In this document: one piece after another, positions 13,222 through 25,000 of the stretch
Layout of the letters: each line of letters begins with the position of its first letter
Position numbering within the stretch: the stretch's first letter is position 1
NCBI GenBank assembly: GCA_009599575.1
Contig: VWND01000073.1
Coordinates: forward strand, 186,001-250,000
Direction of reading: 5' to 3'
DNA length: 64,000 bases
Origin: Blumeriella jaapii
Lineage: Eukaryota; Ascomycota; Leotiomycetes; Helotiales; Drepanopezizaceae
Translations under genes and position numbers: made by a program
Notes under the pieces: model-generated
Told to the model about the DNA's origin: nothing
Database searches by the model: none
The model's input: only the letters and a program-made list of their open reading frames with translations

Positions 13222-13624
13222 TCGACGCTCGCTTACTTACCTAATTGCTTTTTTTCCGAGGGGCCGGGGCTGCATCGCTGTGGGACATGTACATCACGGA
13301 CTGGCATAGGGGAATGGCGTTTGCTTTTACTCAAGACTCCCCTTTTGGTGCGTGTACGTTTTTACCGCCATCATCGAGATGGAGGGGGAGAGAGAGAGAG
13401 GGAGAAAGATGAGAGATGATGCGTGAGAGAAAACGGCGGACTTGCACAGCGAACCGTTCTGTTGGGGTTGACGAAGCACGAATCAAACAAAAAGCTTTTC
13501 AGTCGATTGGTCATCTCGTCGTAGTGAAAAACAAACAACCCCCCCTCGTCGATAACATGGTCTAGATCAATCAGGTTGCCTCCCTCGTAGTAGAAGAGAT
13601 GTCGAAAGCCGCTCGCCCGACCAG
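13222..13624. other. Convergent intergenic between SEC63 and the DENN-like gene
   Basis: About 400 bp of 3' flanks for both genes, with a short GA-rich run near 13380-13410. No gene seen. Confidence 0.6.
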
Positions 13625-15564
13625 CTAGCAAATGCGGACCCCGCACACGTCCACGTTTCGTCCTTCGACGCGAGCTCTGCTTCCCAGATACAGCTTCGCC
13701 ATCTCCGCGATGAAGAGATGGTCCGTCGCAGACCAGACGTCCAGCCCCATCCTCACCACGTCCTCGCTGCTGACCTGGAGCGCCGGGCCGGCGTCAGGCT
13801 CGCGCGCACTCGTCCCGTGGCCAGGAACGAGGGTGGCCTGCTCGTCATCCTGCTCGTCATCCGAGTCCGTGGCGTCGAGGAGGGCGCTCATCGTGGCGAG
13901 AAGCTGGGTCGTCAAGCGGTGGAAGTACGCGATGATCGCCATCTCCTGCTTCGCGCTGGCATCCTCGCCCCCCGAGGGCCCCGGCGCGGGTCGTGGACGA
14001 GAGGAAGGGGAGGGGGCGGACAAGTCGAGGCCAGGCAGGAGGGAGGCGTCGGCGGCGGCTTCTTCGTCAAGGTCGCCGCGCTGCTCGCCCGACGAGGCCC
14101 ACCACATCAGACCCTGGAAGGCGAGGGCGGGCCACGAGAGCGGCTCTACGATGGCGTCTGTGTCTGGGAGGTCAGGCTTGGGAATGGCCGAGGGGCGGGC
14201 GTGAGAGCTTGACGCAGGGCGAGGTGACGGGAGTTCGGGCTCCGTGGGCAGCTCGGAACTGCCTCTCCGCTTGTCGACTGGGCTGGGAGGGGGGGAGACG
14301 TGGCGGGAGAGTCCCCAGCGCAGAGTTTGGTAGCGGCGCAGGTCTCGCTGCGTTGCTTTCAGCTCGACGCCTTGGGGCGACTCGAGTTTAGGCCAGACCT
14401 TGTGAGTGGCGTCTTCGGCGTAGGCGGGTGGCATGGTGACGAGGACGTCGTAGAGCGTGCTTTTCATGGCGAGGATGCTGTCGGTTGTGCAGGCGATCCA
14501 GCCGCAGCCTGCCTCCTCTCTGGCATCTGTAATCTCGGAGCCGCGGCCGGTGACAGCTGCTTTGGAAAGGCGAAGGTCTTCTTCCAGAAGAGGGATGTCG
14601 TGGACGCCAATCGAGAAGAGAGGCCGCAGGCGCTGGGGAGGCGCGTTTGGGGAGAGAAGGTCGCCGACTGCTAAAGGGGTGTTGGAGAGAACGGAGATGT
14701 CGTACACTATGTATAATCATCAGACATATACGGAGCACGGGTGGCAAGATTCCAACCAAAATCACAAATCTCGTGAACAGGCGCATGCGCCGTGATGAGT
14801 ATCCTCTTTCGCAGGAGCGCGGCTCTATGCAGAGGAAATATAAGAGGTCCGAAAACGTCAAGCAGCCTTGGTAGGCTCCAAGCCGGATGATGGGCAGACA
14901 ACGAGTGCCCTGAGTGAATCAGAGCCACACCGTCTGACACTGAGCGTGCTCGGCCGTGTCCTTTCTGCTTCGCAGGAACTGCTCGAACGGGTTCGAGCTT
15001 CAAGCTCGAGGGGGAATCCAGCGGAGACTCGGTGTCGGCCGGTGGAGAAGGGACTTGCGCTTTGTTCTCTTCCCAGTATGCCTCGAGGACTTTGGCCTGC
15101 GTCGTTGCATCGACAATCAACTCACTAAGTCGAGTAAGCATCGCCGCCCACAACCCCGGATGGCGTGTCTACCTGGCCATCCTCTTCAGAGCCTCAGCAT
15201 GCTTCCAGCTCCCCCCTAGCCGGCCAAAACTCAAAGGCACCATCACCCCAACCGCGATCATGCGGGCATTCCTCGATTCCGCTGCCGCCGGCGCATTGAC
15301 GAAGGCGCTGAGGCCGGCGTGGCTGTCATGGACAAAGTAGATCAGGTCTTCCGTCACGGTGTGCAATCCGGATGGCAGGCTCTTGTACTCCACGACACCC
15401 TCCAATTCGACGCCTGGCAGCGACCGCTTCCACCCGATCGTGTACCCGGCCTTGATGTCGAAGTAGATGAGGAAGAGGGCGGACACGGGGGGCACATTGG
15501 GGTTCTGGAGGCCAGCAGTTGGCAGGTCGATGTTCATCGGCTGGCCTCGTCGGGCTGCAGCCAT
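13625..15564 (-). CDS. DENN-type protein, LCHN/Anr2 family
   Basis: Member of the LCHN (DENND11)/Anr2 family, DENN-fold proteins linked to Rab regulation and membrane or lipid-droplet traffic; the precise role in filamentous fungi is not established. Exons on the minus strand: 15564-15173, 15124-14757, 14706-13625, total 613 residues. The introns are 48 and 50 nt. Joining exons 2 and 3 restores the conserved CDFVYDISVLS segment, which supports the otherwise weak GTTGGA donor. The middle of exon 3 is a proline/serine-rich disordered stretch, followed by a helical C-terminus. The ATG at 15564 is the first in frame and gives a short Ala/Arg leader. Family assignment rests on these motifs; partners are unknown. 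Confidence 0.75.
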
Positions 15565-16419
15565 GTTTCCCGAGGCGCGATGGGCATATCAACAGGACTC
15601 GGGATGGGTGCGAGATGGTGTGCAACGGTGGTTGTTCGCGTGTCTGCTGAAACTTGTCTTTATCGGTTGACGTGGGAGGAGGGCGGTGATACTGTAGATA
15701 ACACGAGGCTGAAGCCGAGGCTGTACGAAGTTTTAGCTTTGGCCTTGACGGAAGCAGTGCACTGATTGATGTTCGAGCTTCTGCTTTGCAGCTCATGTTA
15801 ACCGACAGCTCGCTCTATATGTTGACTGATTAGCCATCAAGGTATCGTCTTCTCCTCGAACTCTTTCTTCGCCAGACTCGGGTGGGGTCGGTGATGATGT
15901 GATTCGCCTTTTGACATGTGCCGTTGAGAGAGAGGACGAGGGTTGGTTCAGTCAGAACACAAGCAGCACATCTAACGCGTCAAAGACCTCGAAGTTGTTA
16001 TGCATAACGGTGCATTGTACACTTCGTCATATTGCCGCCCATTCGTGGAAACCACCGGTTTTTGTCACCTTTGAAATGAGAAGGGTTGGCTGGGACTTGG
16101 TGACCGAGAAATCAAAATAATAAACAGAACAAAAAACGTCACGTGAGAACTCAAGATGGAAGGTATCCATCCGTCAACAGATCAGAAGGCCATTAAGCGG
16201 GGTCTTAGCCATTTGGGCGAGGAGATGCTATGTAAAAGCCCGAGGCCCGGATACACAGCTGCAATTTCAACAACGTCCCAAAATGCACCCGCTCGCTGCT
16301 TTGCGAAGAAGAATCACAGTACTCGCAGGCCAAGACATCTACCTACCTACCTCAGGTACAGTATCTCAAAGAACGGCCTGTATGTACAGTACAGTACAGT
16401 AACAGACCGGGAAACGCGC

Positions 16420-16450
16420 CCAACCAACCAACCAACCAACCAACCAACCC
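16420..16450. repeat. AACC tetranucleotide microsatellite
   Basis: About seven tandem CCAA/AACC units between TACAG pentamer clusters. Confidence 0.85.
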
Positions 16451-16927
16451 CAACAACGGGGAAGAAAGAAGGAGGCTGTGTACGCGAACCCTCCACCTGC
16501 GACCAGCATGTACATACCTATGTACCTACAGTACAGTACAGTGCAATACCTAGGTACCTACCTATTATGTACCTACAGTACTGTACAGTGCAATACCTAC
16601 CTACTCGCTAAGGTGTCGCACGTGCTCGCTCGCCTGAGCCGCACGTCAACAAACCACCCACTTACCCACCCACCAACCCACCCACCTGACGGAAACGCAA
16701 CCGCCCCCCGTCCAGCTCCTCCCCGGAGGCCAGCAGGCGCGCAGGCGAGCAGGCGAGCATCAGCCCCGCCCGGGCCCGGGCCTGGAGCCGCGCCACAGCG
16801 ACACGCATCACGATCGTCGAGGTCCGTTTCCCGCAGGAAGGGTTCGGGGAGAGAGGTCGTGGGGAGGCTGATGATGTTGTTGTCACCTGTGCGGACCGAG
16901 GATCGTTTGTTGGTGTGGAGCACCGAT

Positions 16928-16957
16928 CACACACCCACACACACACACACACACACA
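16928..16957. repeat. AC dinucleotide microsatellite
   Basis: Run of CA/AC units ending in ACATATA. Confidence 0.85.
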
Positions 16958-18016
16958 TATAAAGGTGTAGTTCTGTTCCATTGCAGAGGCCGAAAACTAC
17001 TCATCACAGAGCAAGGCCGTTATCGTAGGCGAGGCCCACCCGTCTTCTTTCCGTGGAAGGGGCTCTCTTCTCCGACCGTCCCTCCGAGCGAGCAGCGAGC
17101 GCGAGCACACAGCCAACTAGCTAGCTACCATTACATTCCCTTCTGTCTCTTCCCCTCCCTCCCTCCCTCCCCCTCCTCCTCGTTCTTTCCTTCCTGCTTT
17201 CTAGAGAGGAAAACCTTCTGGTCTCCTCTTTTTTTTCACGGAGATACAACTCCTCCCAAGACACAGGGCTGACATTCAAGAGGACCGAACCGCCCCCGGT
17301 CGCTCCTCTCGCGAAGCACGCGCATCCTAGATGCAGTGCCAGCGGGTCGCGGAGTTGGCCTCAACCGGTGCGCGGTTCTGCTACGAGTCGTCAATCAGGA
17401 TCCAGGGCTCGTGGTCGGAAAGCGGGGATGACCATGGACATGGGTTTGCGGGGTGGCAGGCGGTGATGAATGTCCACTCTCCGGGGTTTGGGTCTGGGAA
17501 GTGCTCCGGTAGTGGTGGAATGGAAATGGGAAGGAGGGTGTGGTGTGAATAAGGTGATGCTGACGCCGACGTCGGGGGCGGTAGGGACCGCGGGGGGATG
17601 TTTGGGAGGTGGTGATGTTGAGTCTGGGTGGCGATAGAGATAGGTGGTATTTGGAGTGGAACTAGGCGCAAGTTATCGCTCTCGTCGTTCTGAGAGGAGA
17701 GCGGACGAGGGAGTGGGAGGGAACGCCGTACCGAACGCCGTTGGGAGCGCCTGGGCTTGCCGCGCCGAAAGACAAATACCAGGACAGCGGGCTCGAATAG
17801 CACGTGACTTGAGATGGGATTGGACTCGTGCGCGTGTGCGTGTGCGAGACCAGAGTTGTCCTTGTAGAGGATGCTTGACCAGTATAGCCCCTAGCGAGGA
17901 ATGCGCGTAAGCATACATGTATGGCCGTGCTCCACGACTCCACGACTCCAGACCGCCGCCGCCTCCCAACGCCGAGAGTAAGAGAGTCATGATGACATGA
18001 ACGAGGGCAGCAGTCA

Positions 18017-18422
18017 TCAGGGATCAATGTAGTCGATGTCCCCGAAGAGAACGAGCACGACGTCCAGCATGGCGGCATCGGGTATCAGACCCACGTCGTC
18101 GCCCAGTTCGCCCCCACACAGCAGCGTGAGCTGTTCCTGCTCGGACTGCAGCCGGTCCATCTCGGCGAGGGCCTTCTCCTCTTCCTTCTTGGCCTGCCAG
18201 CGCTGCCAGCTCCGGTCGAAGTTCTGGCGGAGCATCGGCGAGGGCCGGCTCTTGTCGGATGGAAGATGGACGGCAGCGTCGTGGGCATCGACCAGGCCCC
18301 CGTGGACCTCGTCGTGGATGCTTGCGTTGCGTGACGGTCCGGCGCGTCCTCGAGCCGGGGCGCTCTCTCCGTCTATTCTGGCGATGGTTCGGCGTCACGG
18401 TATAGCCGTTCGTGGTGACCAT
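18017..18422 (-). CDS. Hypothetical protein, about 134 aa, one-base frame break
   Basis: Not recognised. The C-terminal frame reads a helical, charged stretch (RQNFDRSWQRWQAKKEEEKA) and ends in an acidic-hydrophobic tail (VLFGDIDYIDP). It extends open upstream through ARIDGES to about 18395, where a TGA closes it. The natural start, ATG at 18422 (MVTTNGYTVTP), is in the neighbouring frame, one base off; removing one base near 18388-18392 joins MVTTNGYTVTP to TIARIDGES. This could be a sequence insertion or a missed intron, though no good donor/acceptor pair is visible. The composition of the joined frame is protein-like, whereas the alternative frame is arginine-rich and typical of antisense/GC shadow. 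It lies in the repeat desert, just downstream of a GA microsatellite. Confidence 0.45.
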
Positions 18423-18663
18423 GGTTGTTGACGGAGCGCCGAACGGACGCGATCCGAGACGATGGCGATGGGAGGGGACTGTCCAGAAGAGAGAGGAAGG
18501 GAGGAGGTCTGCGCTGAGGAGGAGAAATGCCTCGCTGGGAACACGGCACGCGCTTTATATCACGGTCTCGGGGGCTGGGAGTCATCGTCATCTTCTGTGT
18601 CGAGTCACGAGATATCGAGATATGACTCGACTGAAAGAAAGGACCAGGATCGCGAGTACGAGA

Positions 18664-18762
18664 GGAGGAGAGAGTGAGAGAGAGAGAGAGTGAGAGAGAG
18701 AGAGAGTGAGAGAGTGAGAGAGTGTGAGAGTGAGAGAGTGAGAGTGAGAGAGTGAGAGAGTG
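18664..18762. repeat. GA/GAGT-rich satellite
   Basis: Tandem GAGAGT(GA) units of about 10 bp over roughly 100 bp. It creates long Ser/Leu-rich false frames on the minus strand. Confidence 0.85.
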
Positions 18763-19776
18763 GATGAGTGGATGAACGAACAAATGAGTCACAGCCACGA
18801 CCAGTGTGGCGCTGTTGTTCGAAAACGGCTGTGGCTGTGGCTGTGGCTGGTGACAAACATGTGGCTTGCTCGCTTAGTGGTGGTCACGACCCTTCGCCCA
18901 CGCAAAGAGACATCTTCTCGAGAGGGAGGTAAGAAGACGGCCATTTTCCTCGAGCGACTGACTCACAAGTTCCTGGTCGAGAAGCCTGCATCCGATTCGA
19001 CGTGTCACGCGTGGATGGCTCATCGTGTGTGTGTAGGTAGTGGGTGAGCACTGCTGGCTGACGACGGATCTGCGCGTGTGGAAACACGAGGGACTGTATT
19101 GTACTGTGCTGTGCTGCACTTGACGAGGCGACGACGTCCCTGCTCGTGGGTGGGAGAGGGAATTCAAGTGTGGCGTGAGGTGTGCAGTGTCCTGTAATTT
19201 TAGTACCGTAGAGTACAGTACAGTCAGTATGTACCGCAAGTTCAGTACCGTCAGTTCAGTACCGCAAGTTCAGTACCGTCAGTTCAGTACCGCAAGTTCA
19301 ATACCGCAAGTTCAGTACCGCAAATTCAGTACCGCAAGTTCAGTACCGCAAGCTCACGTCGCGGAATTCTCGCTACCATCGCGGAGCAGACAGCAGCACA
19401 GTATGAGCATCACAGGAAAACACAACCGAAGAGGGAAGAATGAGAAGAAGTGAAGCGCGCAGGATGCGGCGGTGAGGCATGAGCAGTGGTAAGCTGGAGC
19501 ATTATAGATTACGAGCCTCGAATGCAACGGGTGGGATCCTCCCAGGCCCCTCCCTATCTCCAGAGCTTGAGGGAAGATGACCCAAGCAAACGCCCCTCTT
19601 GCTTGCGGCGTGTGATTCCACCGGCACAGAGCACAGCCGAGCGAGAAGGCTTTCGATCCGTCGCGTCTCTCCATCACATGTCTCGCGGGAAACGGGAAAC
19701 CCCAACATGGCGGTGCATCATGCCGTCCGAGGCGAGGAAGCGGTAGCCTTCTCGGCAGAAGCGTGGGAGGGGGGTG
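18763..19776. other. Repeat-rich desert, part 2
   Basis: Holds a GTGGCT run (about 18827-18852), TACTG-like motifs (19094-19110) and an exactly phased 14-bp minisatellite (19237-19348). No gene supported. Confidence 0.6.
19237..19348. repeat. Minisatellite, 8 x 14 bp
   Basis: Eight head-to-tail 14-mers with consensus CAAGTTCAGTACCG, two starting TC instead of CA, and no gain or loss of phase. The CAGTAC core matches the dispersed TACAG family. Confidence 0.9.
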
Positions 19777-20518
19777 TTAGTTGGTGATGCCAGTGACCTT
19801 CACGAGCATGGGGCCGGGGGCCACGCATCTCGTTCCGTTCGGGGCGCTGTATCGGGCTGTCAGCATCTGGGGGGACGGCAGCGGCGAGGACGTACGTGCT
19901 GCACTCCGGAGTCAGATCGACGTCGCCGAAGTACTGGACGTAGCTGTAGGGAGGCGGGTAGTGGGTCGGGTCGGAGAAGTGGTGCGAGATGGCCAGGGAG
20001 AAGTTGCCGCCGTCGCGGAAGGACGTGAATTTCCAGATGGAAAAGCTGCTGGTGGGGGCTTGACCTGGGGCCGCCGTTAGCATGTTTCTCTCCTGGGGAG
20101 GCCTCCGGCTGGATGGGTGATGGGTGGTGGGTGGTGGGTGGTGGGTGGCTGGCGAGGGGCCTCACAGTAGACGTAGCTGTAGGGCGCGTGGTCGCCCTCC
20201 GCATCCTTGAACCAGAGGTCCGCGCAGGCCACGGTGGTGTTGGCGTTGGGGTCGGCGAAGGTGACTGCGTGGCCATCAGTCCGCGTTCCTCCAGATGCGC
20301 CCTCGCCGGGCGTACTCACAGCTCAGACGGCGCTTGGTGGCCTGGTCGTGGCCGTCGTCGACCTCGGTGAAGACGACGTCGGAGACCACGAAGTCTCGTA
20401 TCGCGAAGGCGCTGGCCGCGCTGGCCGCGCTGGCCAGCGAGCGGAACTCGCTCGACATCCTGCGGGCCTGGGAGAGCATGGCCGGGCCCACCAGCAGCAG
20501 GGCTGGGAGGACATACAT
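19777..20518 (-). CDS. Small secreted protein, candidate extracellular/effector-like
   Basis: Function unknown. Four exons on the minus strand: 20518-20320, 20264-20166, 20064-19896, 19846-19777. They give 178 residues with all phases consistent. Introns are 55, 101 and 49 nt, with GTGAGT, GTGAGG and GTACGT donors; the second has a textbook GCTAACG branch site. The N-terminus MYVLPALLLVGPAMLSQA is a signal peptide, and no other membrane segment is seen. The mature chain has four cysteines (ACAD, VYCQ, PECS, TRCV), enough for two disulfides, and alternating beta-like segments. This layout recalls Alt a 1/AA1-like small secreted proteins, but that is an inference from pattern only. The gene is isolated inside a repeat desert. 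Its second intron contains a GGGTGGT run, which could cause length variation. Confidence 0.75.
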
Positions 20519-21489
20519 CGTGTCGAAGATGGGCGTTGAGGGTGTCGATGCGCAGCAAGGGAAGAGGCTCTCTGCCGCGAGTCTGGCGTCGACGAGGCTG
20601 GGAGGAGGAGGAGGAGGAGCGCGCGTCGTCAAATAGGTAGGTACGCAACGGTCCTGTCCTGCCCTGGACGGTCGCGCGGCGCGAGTTGACAACGCACGAA
20701 GGTCGACGTGAGAGCCGGCGGGAAGAGATTCACGCAACCTCCCCATGCGATCCCACCGAGGGCCACGAGGACCCAGATCGACCGAGCAAGGCCGTCGCAC
20801 CGTCTCGTGGATGTCTCGTTTTCTTCCATTCGGCTCGCCGCCGCGGGACGGTGTCGGCGTGGACAGACGGCACCGGCAGCGCGACAGACGGCAGCAGGAC
20901 AGACGGCACCTGGACAGACCGCAACTCGTACTGTACTGTACGTTCGGATCACAACGCATGGCCAGTTGCATATCGGGAGATGCAGTACACGCCTCTGCCA
21001 CGGGAGGTCACCGAGGGCGGATAGCTACGGCCGAGAAGCATCGGACGTCCATCGTGGCCTCAGACGGCCTCGCGGGCACAGCAGCATCTTCGCGCGTGTG
21101 GTGCAGGAGAACGTCGTGCAACGGAAAGAGAAGAAGTCGTGCCACAGATGGCGCTCGATCCTCGACGGAGAGACCGCACACCCCGTGGCCGAAGATGAAG
21201 AAGGCCGCGGATGGCGATGACGGGCGCGTTCGATCACAGCCATTCGAGTGTCGACTAGAGCCGCCGTCGCGCAAGAAGTAGATGGATGGACGGCACCGTG
21301 AGAAGCCAGCGAGCGTTCGGGCCCAACGCGCATCCGGCGGAATGGGCGCGCACGCCAATCAAGGTGACAAAAAGGACCATCTCGCTGGAAGGGATCTCGT
21401 ATGTGCGGGGGGTTTGCTTCACTCTATCTACCGGAGCGGCGAGTCACGTCGCCGGCCTGGACGGTGGGCGAGCCTGTGTCAGACAGATC

Positions 21490-21565
21490 GACATCTCGAC
21501 ATCTCGACATCTCGCATCTCGCATCTCGCATCTCGACATCTGGACATTTCGACATCTCGACATCT
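21490..21565. repeat. ACATCTCG satellite (7-9 bp units)
   Basis: About nine imperfect GACATCTC/GCATCTC units in tandem. Confidence 0.85.
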
Positions 21566-21802
21566 ACTGCACACAAGCTTGGTTGGTGATCGACACGGCG
21601 GATCAGGGACCGTCGAGCCAGGCCGGGGCACCTCCGCATTGATCTATTAATAAGAAAGATCTGCGATTTGATGAGATGCTGGATTCGTAACGCCAGCATC
21701 TCGTATGTGCTGTCGCGAGTGACATGGAAGTATCACGGGGATCATGCGGCATCGGGGTGGAAGGGTGATGGGGGATCTTGACGAGTTGAGCCCATGGACC
21801 AT

Positions 21803-21900
21803 CGATCATGGCATCGATCATGGCATCTGTCATGGCCATGGCATCTATCATGGCATCTATCATGGCATCTATCATGGCATGTATCATGGCATCTATCATG
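21803..21900. repeat. 12-bp minisatellite GCATCTATCATG
   Basis: About eight units, with CTAT, CGAT, GTAT and CTGT variants. Each holds CATG/ATCATG, so both strands read His/Met-rich false frames. Confidence 0.9.
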
Positions 21901-22365
21901 GCATCTGTGATTCCATCTGCCATTCCATCGGCCATTCCATCGGCCATTACAATTCCAACATGGCTCGGTTTCCCCTCTCACAGACCGAAATCCTCGTCTC
22001 TCTCCTCCCGGCCTCGCCATAGGGCGCGCGAGCTCCCACCAGCAGCAGCAGCAGCAGCATCCGCAAACTCAGTCAGTCGCCCTCGACAAATGAGAGCGGC
22101 TGCGTGTGCGGAGAATGATGGATGCTGGTATCGACAAAGTACCGTAAAGTTCGCGTGCGGTCTGGTCCTGTATACTTCTGACTCGTTGAGACCGTTGCGG
22201 TGGGGCCAAGGGGCTCCGCCGTGCTGTTTGTCATCTCGCGGCCGATTGAGGTTGATTCGGGTGCTATTATTATCGATCCTCTTTCAAAAACCTCACCCTT
22301 TCTCCGCCGACGCACTTGTCTCAGACAGCAGCTTGAACCTCGTCCCCAGGTCTTCTTAATCCCAA

Positions 22366-22778
22366 ATGCCCTCCTTCTTCAAGCACGGCAACCGTTCTTC
22401 GAAGCAGGCTTTGAACGATCCCGGTGTCCCGACCAAGGCCTCGGATTCCGCGACTCCCGGTCCGAACTATCATCCTCACGACCACGACCACGACCACGGC
22501 GACGACGACGACGACGACGACCTCGACCTCGACCTCGACCTCGACCTCGACCACGACGACGACGACGCCGCCGCCGCCGCCCAAACATTTCCCCATCAGC
22601 CACGCGACGAAGCCGTCCAGTACGCAGCGCCGAGCGTCGCGCCCGACTTCGACCGGCGAACCCCCCCGCGGCCGGGTGACGGTCCTTCGCCGTCGCCGCC
22701 CACACGGCTCCAGAGTGGCGGCTATCACGCCCCCAGCAGCGACTCGTCGAGTACGGATGATCTGGCTTGGAACTCGCG

Positions 22779-22838
<60 letters not shown>

Positions 22839-25000
22839 CCAACAAGCACAAGGAGCAGGAGAAGACGGAGCGCATCGTCCCCTCCCCCCCGGAAATAAGA
22901 AAATCAAAGGCCTTTTGGATCGTATGAGGTCAAGCAAACACGCAGAGCCCAAAGCACCTCCGATTGCCCATAAACCGTCACTGAGCAACACCGCGGGACT
23001 CGCCCGTCGAGCATCGAAGGACCAGGACATTCCTGCGGCCCTCCGCACCAACGCGCAGAGAAAGGCTGTGGAGCAGCCAAGGTTGGACGGCCAGTCGGGA
23101 CCAGGTGCGAAATCGTCGGCCCTCGAACCGACGGATCTCGAACACGACGCGGAATCCGATCCTTTTCTCAGAAGAGGCTCGGAGCTGCTTTGCGCGGCGA
23201 GAGAGGACGGCCGCCCACCCACGACCCGCTCTGTGCCGGCGGACTCGGATCTGCTGCGCTATTCGCTGACCGACAAGCAGTTGGAGCAGCAGCTACACGA
23301 TCACCACAAGCCGCTCGAGGGGCAGGGCTATCATCAATCGCCCGACGACCGTGGCCTCCAACAGCGCGTGAACATCTCGCCCATCTCGCAACTGACGGGC
23401 GACCACCAACTTCGGAACCCCGAGACGGCCTCGCAAATCTCCTACGAGTCACTGTTAGACGTCAGAGAAGACCTGCAACGACCCGTCTCGGCACAATCGA
23501 ACGGACAGCCCTCAGCAAGCTACACCCAACTGCAAGAGTACCCAGCCCGAGCCACGCCCATCCCTCCAGGTCCCCGACCTCCGCCACACTACACCATGCC
23601 TCGGCCGGGGAGTTCCGCAAGCCCTAGGTCGGGCGATGCGAACCAGATCTCGCAAGCTGCCCAGGGGCAACCGCCGGAATCGCGAGACAATCCGCCCCCG
23701 AATTACAGCAGAGGACAATTTGGTGGCGGTCAACCGCCAACTCCCGGCATGAGTCTCGTTCCGACAGGATCGGCCGCAGGGCCGGGATACAGAGGAGGTC
23801 CACCACAGAGAGAGTATGGCAGTATGAGCGGGGAGCAGGGCCGAAGTACTCCGCCTCTCGTTCCAGGCGAGCGAGATGTTGCTGAGCTGTACAAGGAGCT
23901 GAGTGGGTGTCACTTGTTGAGCCATCTATGGCGATGCTAATGGGTCCATCCAGTGAAGAAGTATAAGAAAGTCAAGAGTTTGTACTTTGAAAAAACCGCT
24001 CAAGTCGAGCAGCTACAAAACACTCTGGCCAACCAAAGGCTTTCGCAGTCTCGAACATCCCTTGACGATAGTGAATACATGACCAGATTTCAACGTCTGG
24101 ACGGGGCTACGACCAATCTCGCGTTCAACATCCGGAAGGACTGGCGGAGAGTGCCGGTCTGGTTATCCCAATCTGTCAACCAAGAAGCGATCAAGATTGG
24201 AAAGCAAGAAATGACCGCGGTGGGCAGGGCCTGCATCACCAAATTCCTCGTTGACGAGATCTTCAACCGGACTTTCCATCCAGGACTGGAATCGGAGTTG
24301 AGCAGCAACTTGAAAATGATGGAGCAGAACATCCGTCGGTTCTCACCTGCGCTCAACAACCAAGAGGAGTCCGACGCTCTGACGGCAAAAGTGGTGCAAT
24401 GGAGACTGGCAACCCTCGAGGGCCTGAGAGACGCCTTTACCTCCCCCGATAGCGAAATCTACAAGAATATGTTCTTGCGCAAAGCAACGACGAATCTCAC
24501 CGCGAGTCTGGTGAATTTTCTCCAGGAGCCAGTACCGGCTGGAATCGAGGATAGTGCGCACATGATCGTCGAGCTCGCAGTCAGCATCGCTTCCAACCTC
24601 CCCTTGGAAAGTCGAGACATTGCCATCACGTACCCCATGCCCGGCGAAATGATCCAGACCTCCACCATGAAAGTTGAGGCTGGGATCCCGGCGCTGGAGC
24701 ACCCCGGGGCCGGAACCGTCGACACCGATTCTGCAAGCATGGGCAGTGGCGAGAAAGACGAGAAGGAAGAGAGACGAGAAGTCGTCCCGGAAGGAGAAGA
24801 CCAAGTCTGCCAAGCTGTACGCGATGACCGGATTGAGCAGCAAGAAAGCGGGTCCCAGCACCGCCCACGAAACGAGCAGCGAGGCAAGGAGGCTACCTAC
24901 CGAGGATGGTGTTCAGAAGGTGCGGCTCGCGGGATTTGTGGGCGTGGAGGTTAGAGGGAGGCAGGTCCTGGCCAAGGCGCCTGTTTGGACCGTCTGCTAG
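22366..25000 (+). CDS. Fungal low-complexity protein with conserved C-terminal domain, frame break near 3' end
   Basis: Not recognised by name. Exon 1 (22366-23902) encodes a disordered N-terminus: an Asp/His/Leu-Asp block about residues 40-75, a poly-Gln run about residues 140-156, then Ser/Pro-rich sequence. A 51-nt intron (23903-23953, GTGGGT donor, GCTAAT branch) leads to exon 2, which starts with a coiled coil (KKYKKVKSLYFEK) and a helical domain with conserved-looking SRTSLDDSEYM and NIRKDWRRVP. The frame used up to about 24770 ends at 24954 with low-complexity sequence. The frame one base ahead continues as KSSRKEKTKSAKLYAM and ends in VEVRGRQVLAKAPVW, a far more protein-like tail, with its stop at 25000. 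A one-base insertion in the A/G-rich stretch 24750-24785 would explain this. Cellular role unknown; possibly a cortical or signalling scaffold. Confidence 0.7.
22781..22833. repeat. CAG trinucleotide run inside coding exon
   Basis: Near-perfect CAG repeat encoding about 17 glutamines; likely length-variable between strains. Confidence 0.9.

Larger units (their letters stand above)
15565..18016. other. Repeat-rich gene desert, part 1
   Basis: No convincing gene in 2.45 kb. Readable items are TACAG pentamers (about 16386-16402, 16529-16545, 16574-16590), an AACC run (about 16420-16450), CCTA/TAGG tetramers with CCTAGG palindromes (16335-16355, 16545-16605), an AC run (16928-16957) and a CT-rich tract (17140-17180). 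A minus-strand proline-rich frame at 17381-17803 has no in-frame ATG and was not accepted. Confidence 0.6.
20519..22365. other. Repeat-rich desert, part 3, and promoter of the next gene
   Basis: No gene supported. Contains a TACTG pentamer (about 20930-20942), an ACATCTCG satellite (21490-21565), a GATCATGGC 12-mer satellite (21803-21900) with a related CCATTCCATCGG tail, and a short CAG run (22043-22058). Confidence 0.6.

Noticed and set aside
17381..17803. Proline-rich minus-strand frame ending WILIDDS
   Set aside because: It has no ATG in frame and no upstream exon with matching phase was found; composition follows local GC and satellite bias.
18373..18856. Long Ser/Leu/His-rich minus-strand frames
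   Set aside because: They are translations of the GA/GAGT satellite.
24960..25000. Intron to explain the 3' frame change in the low-complexity protein
   Set aside because: No GT..AG pair of plausible length with the needed phase could be found between 24700 and 24800.
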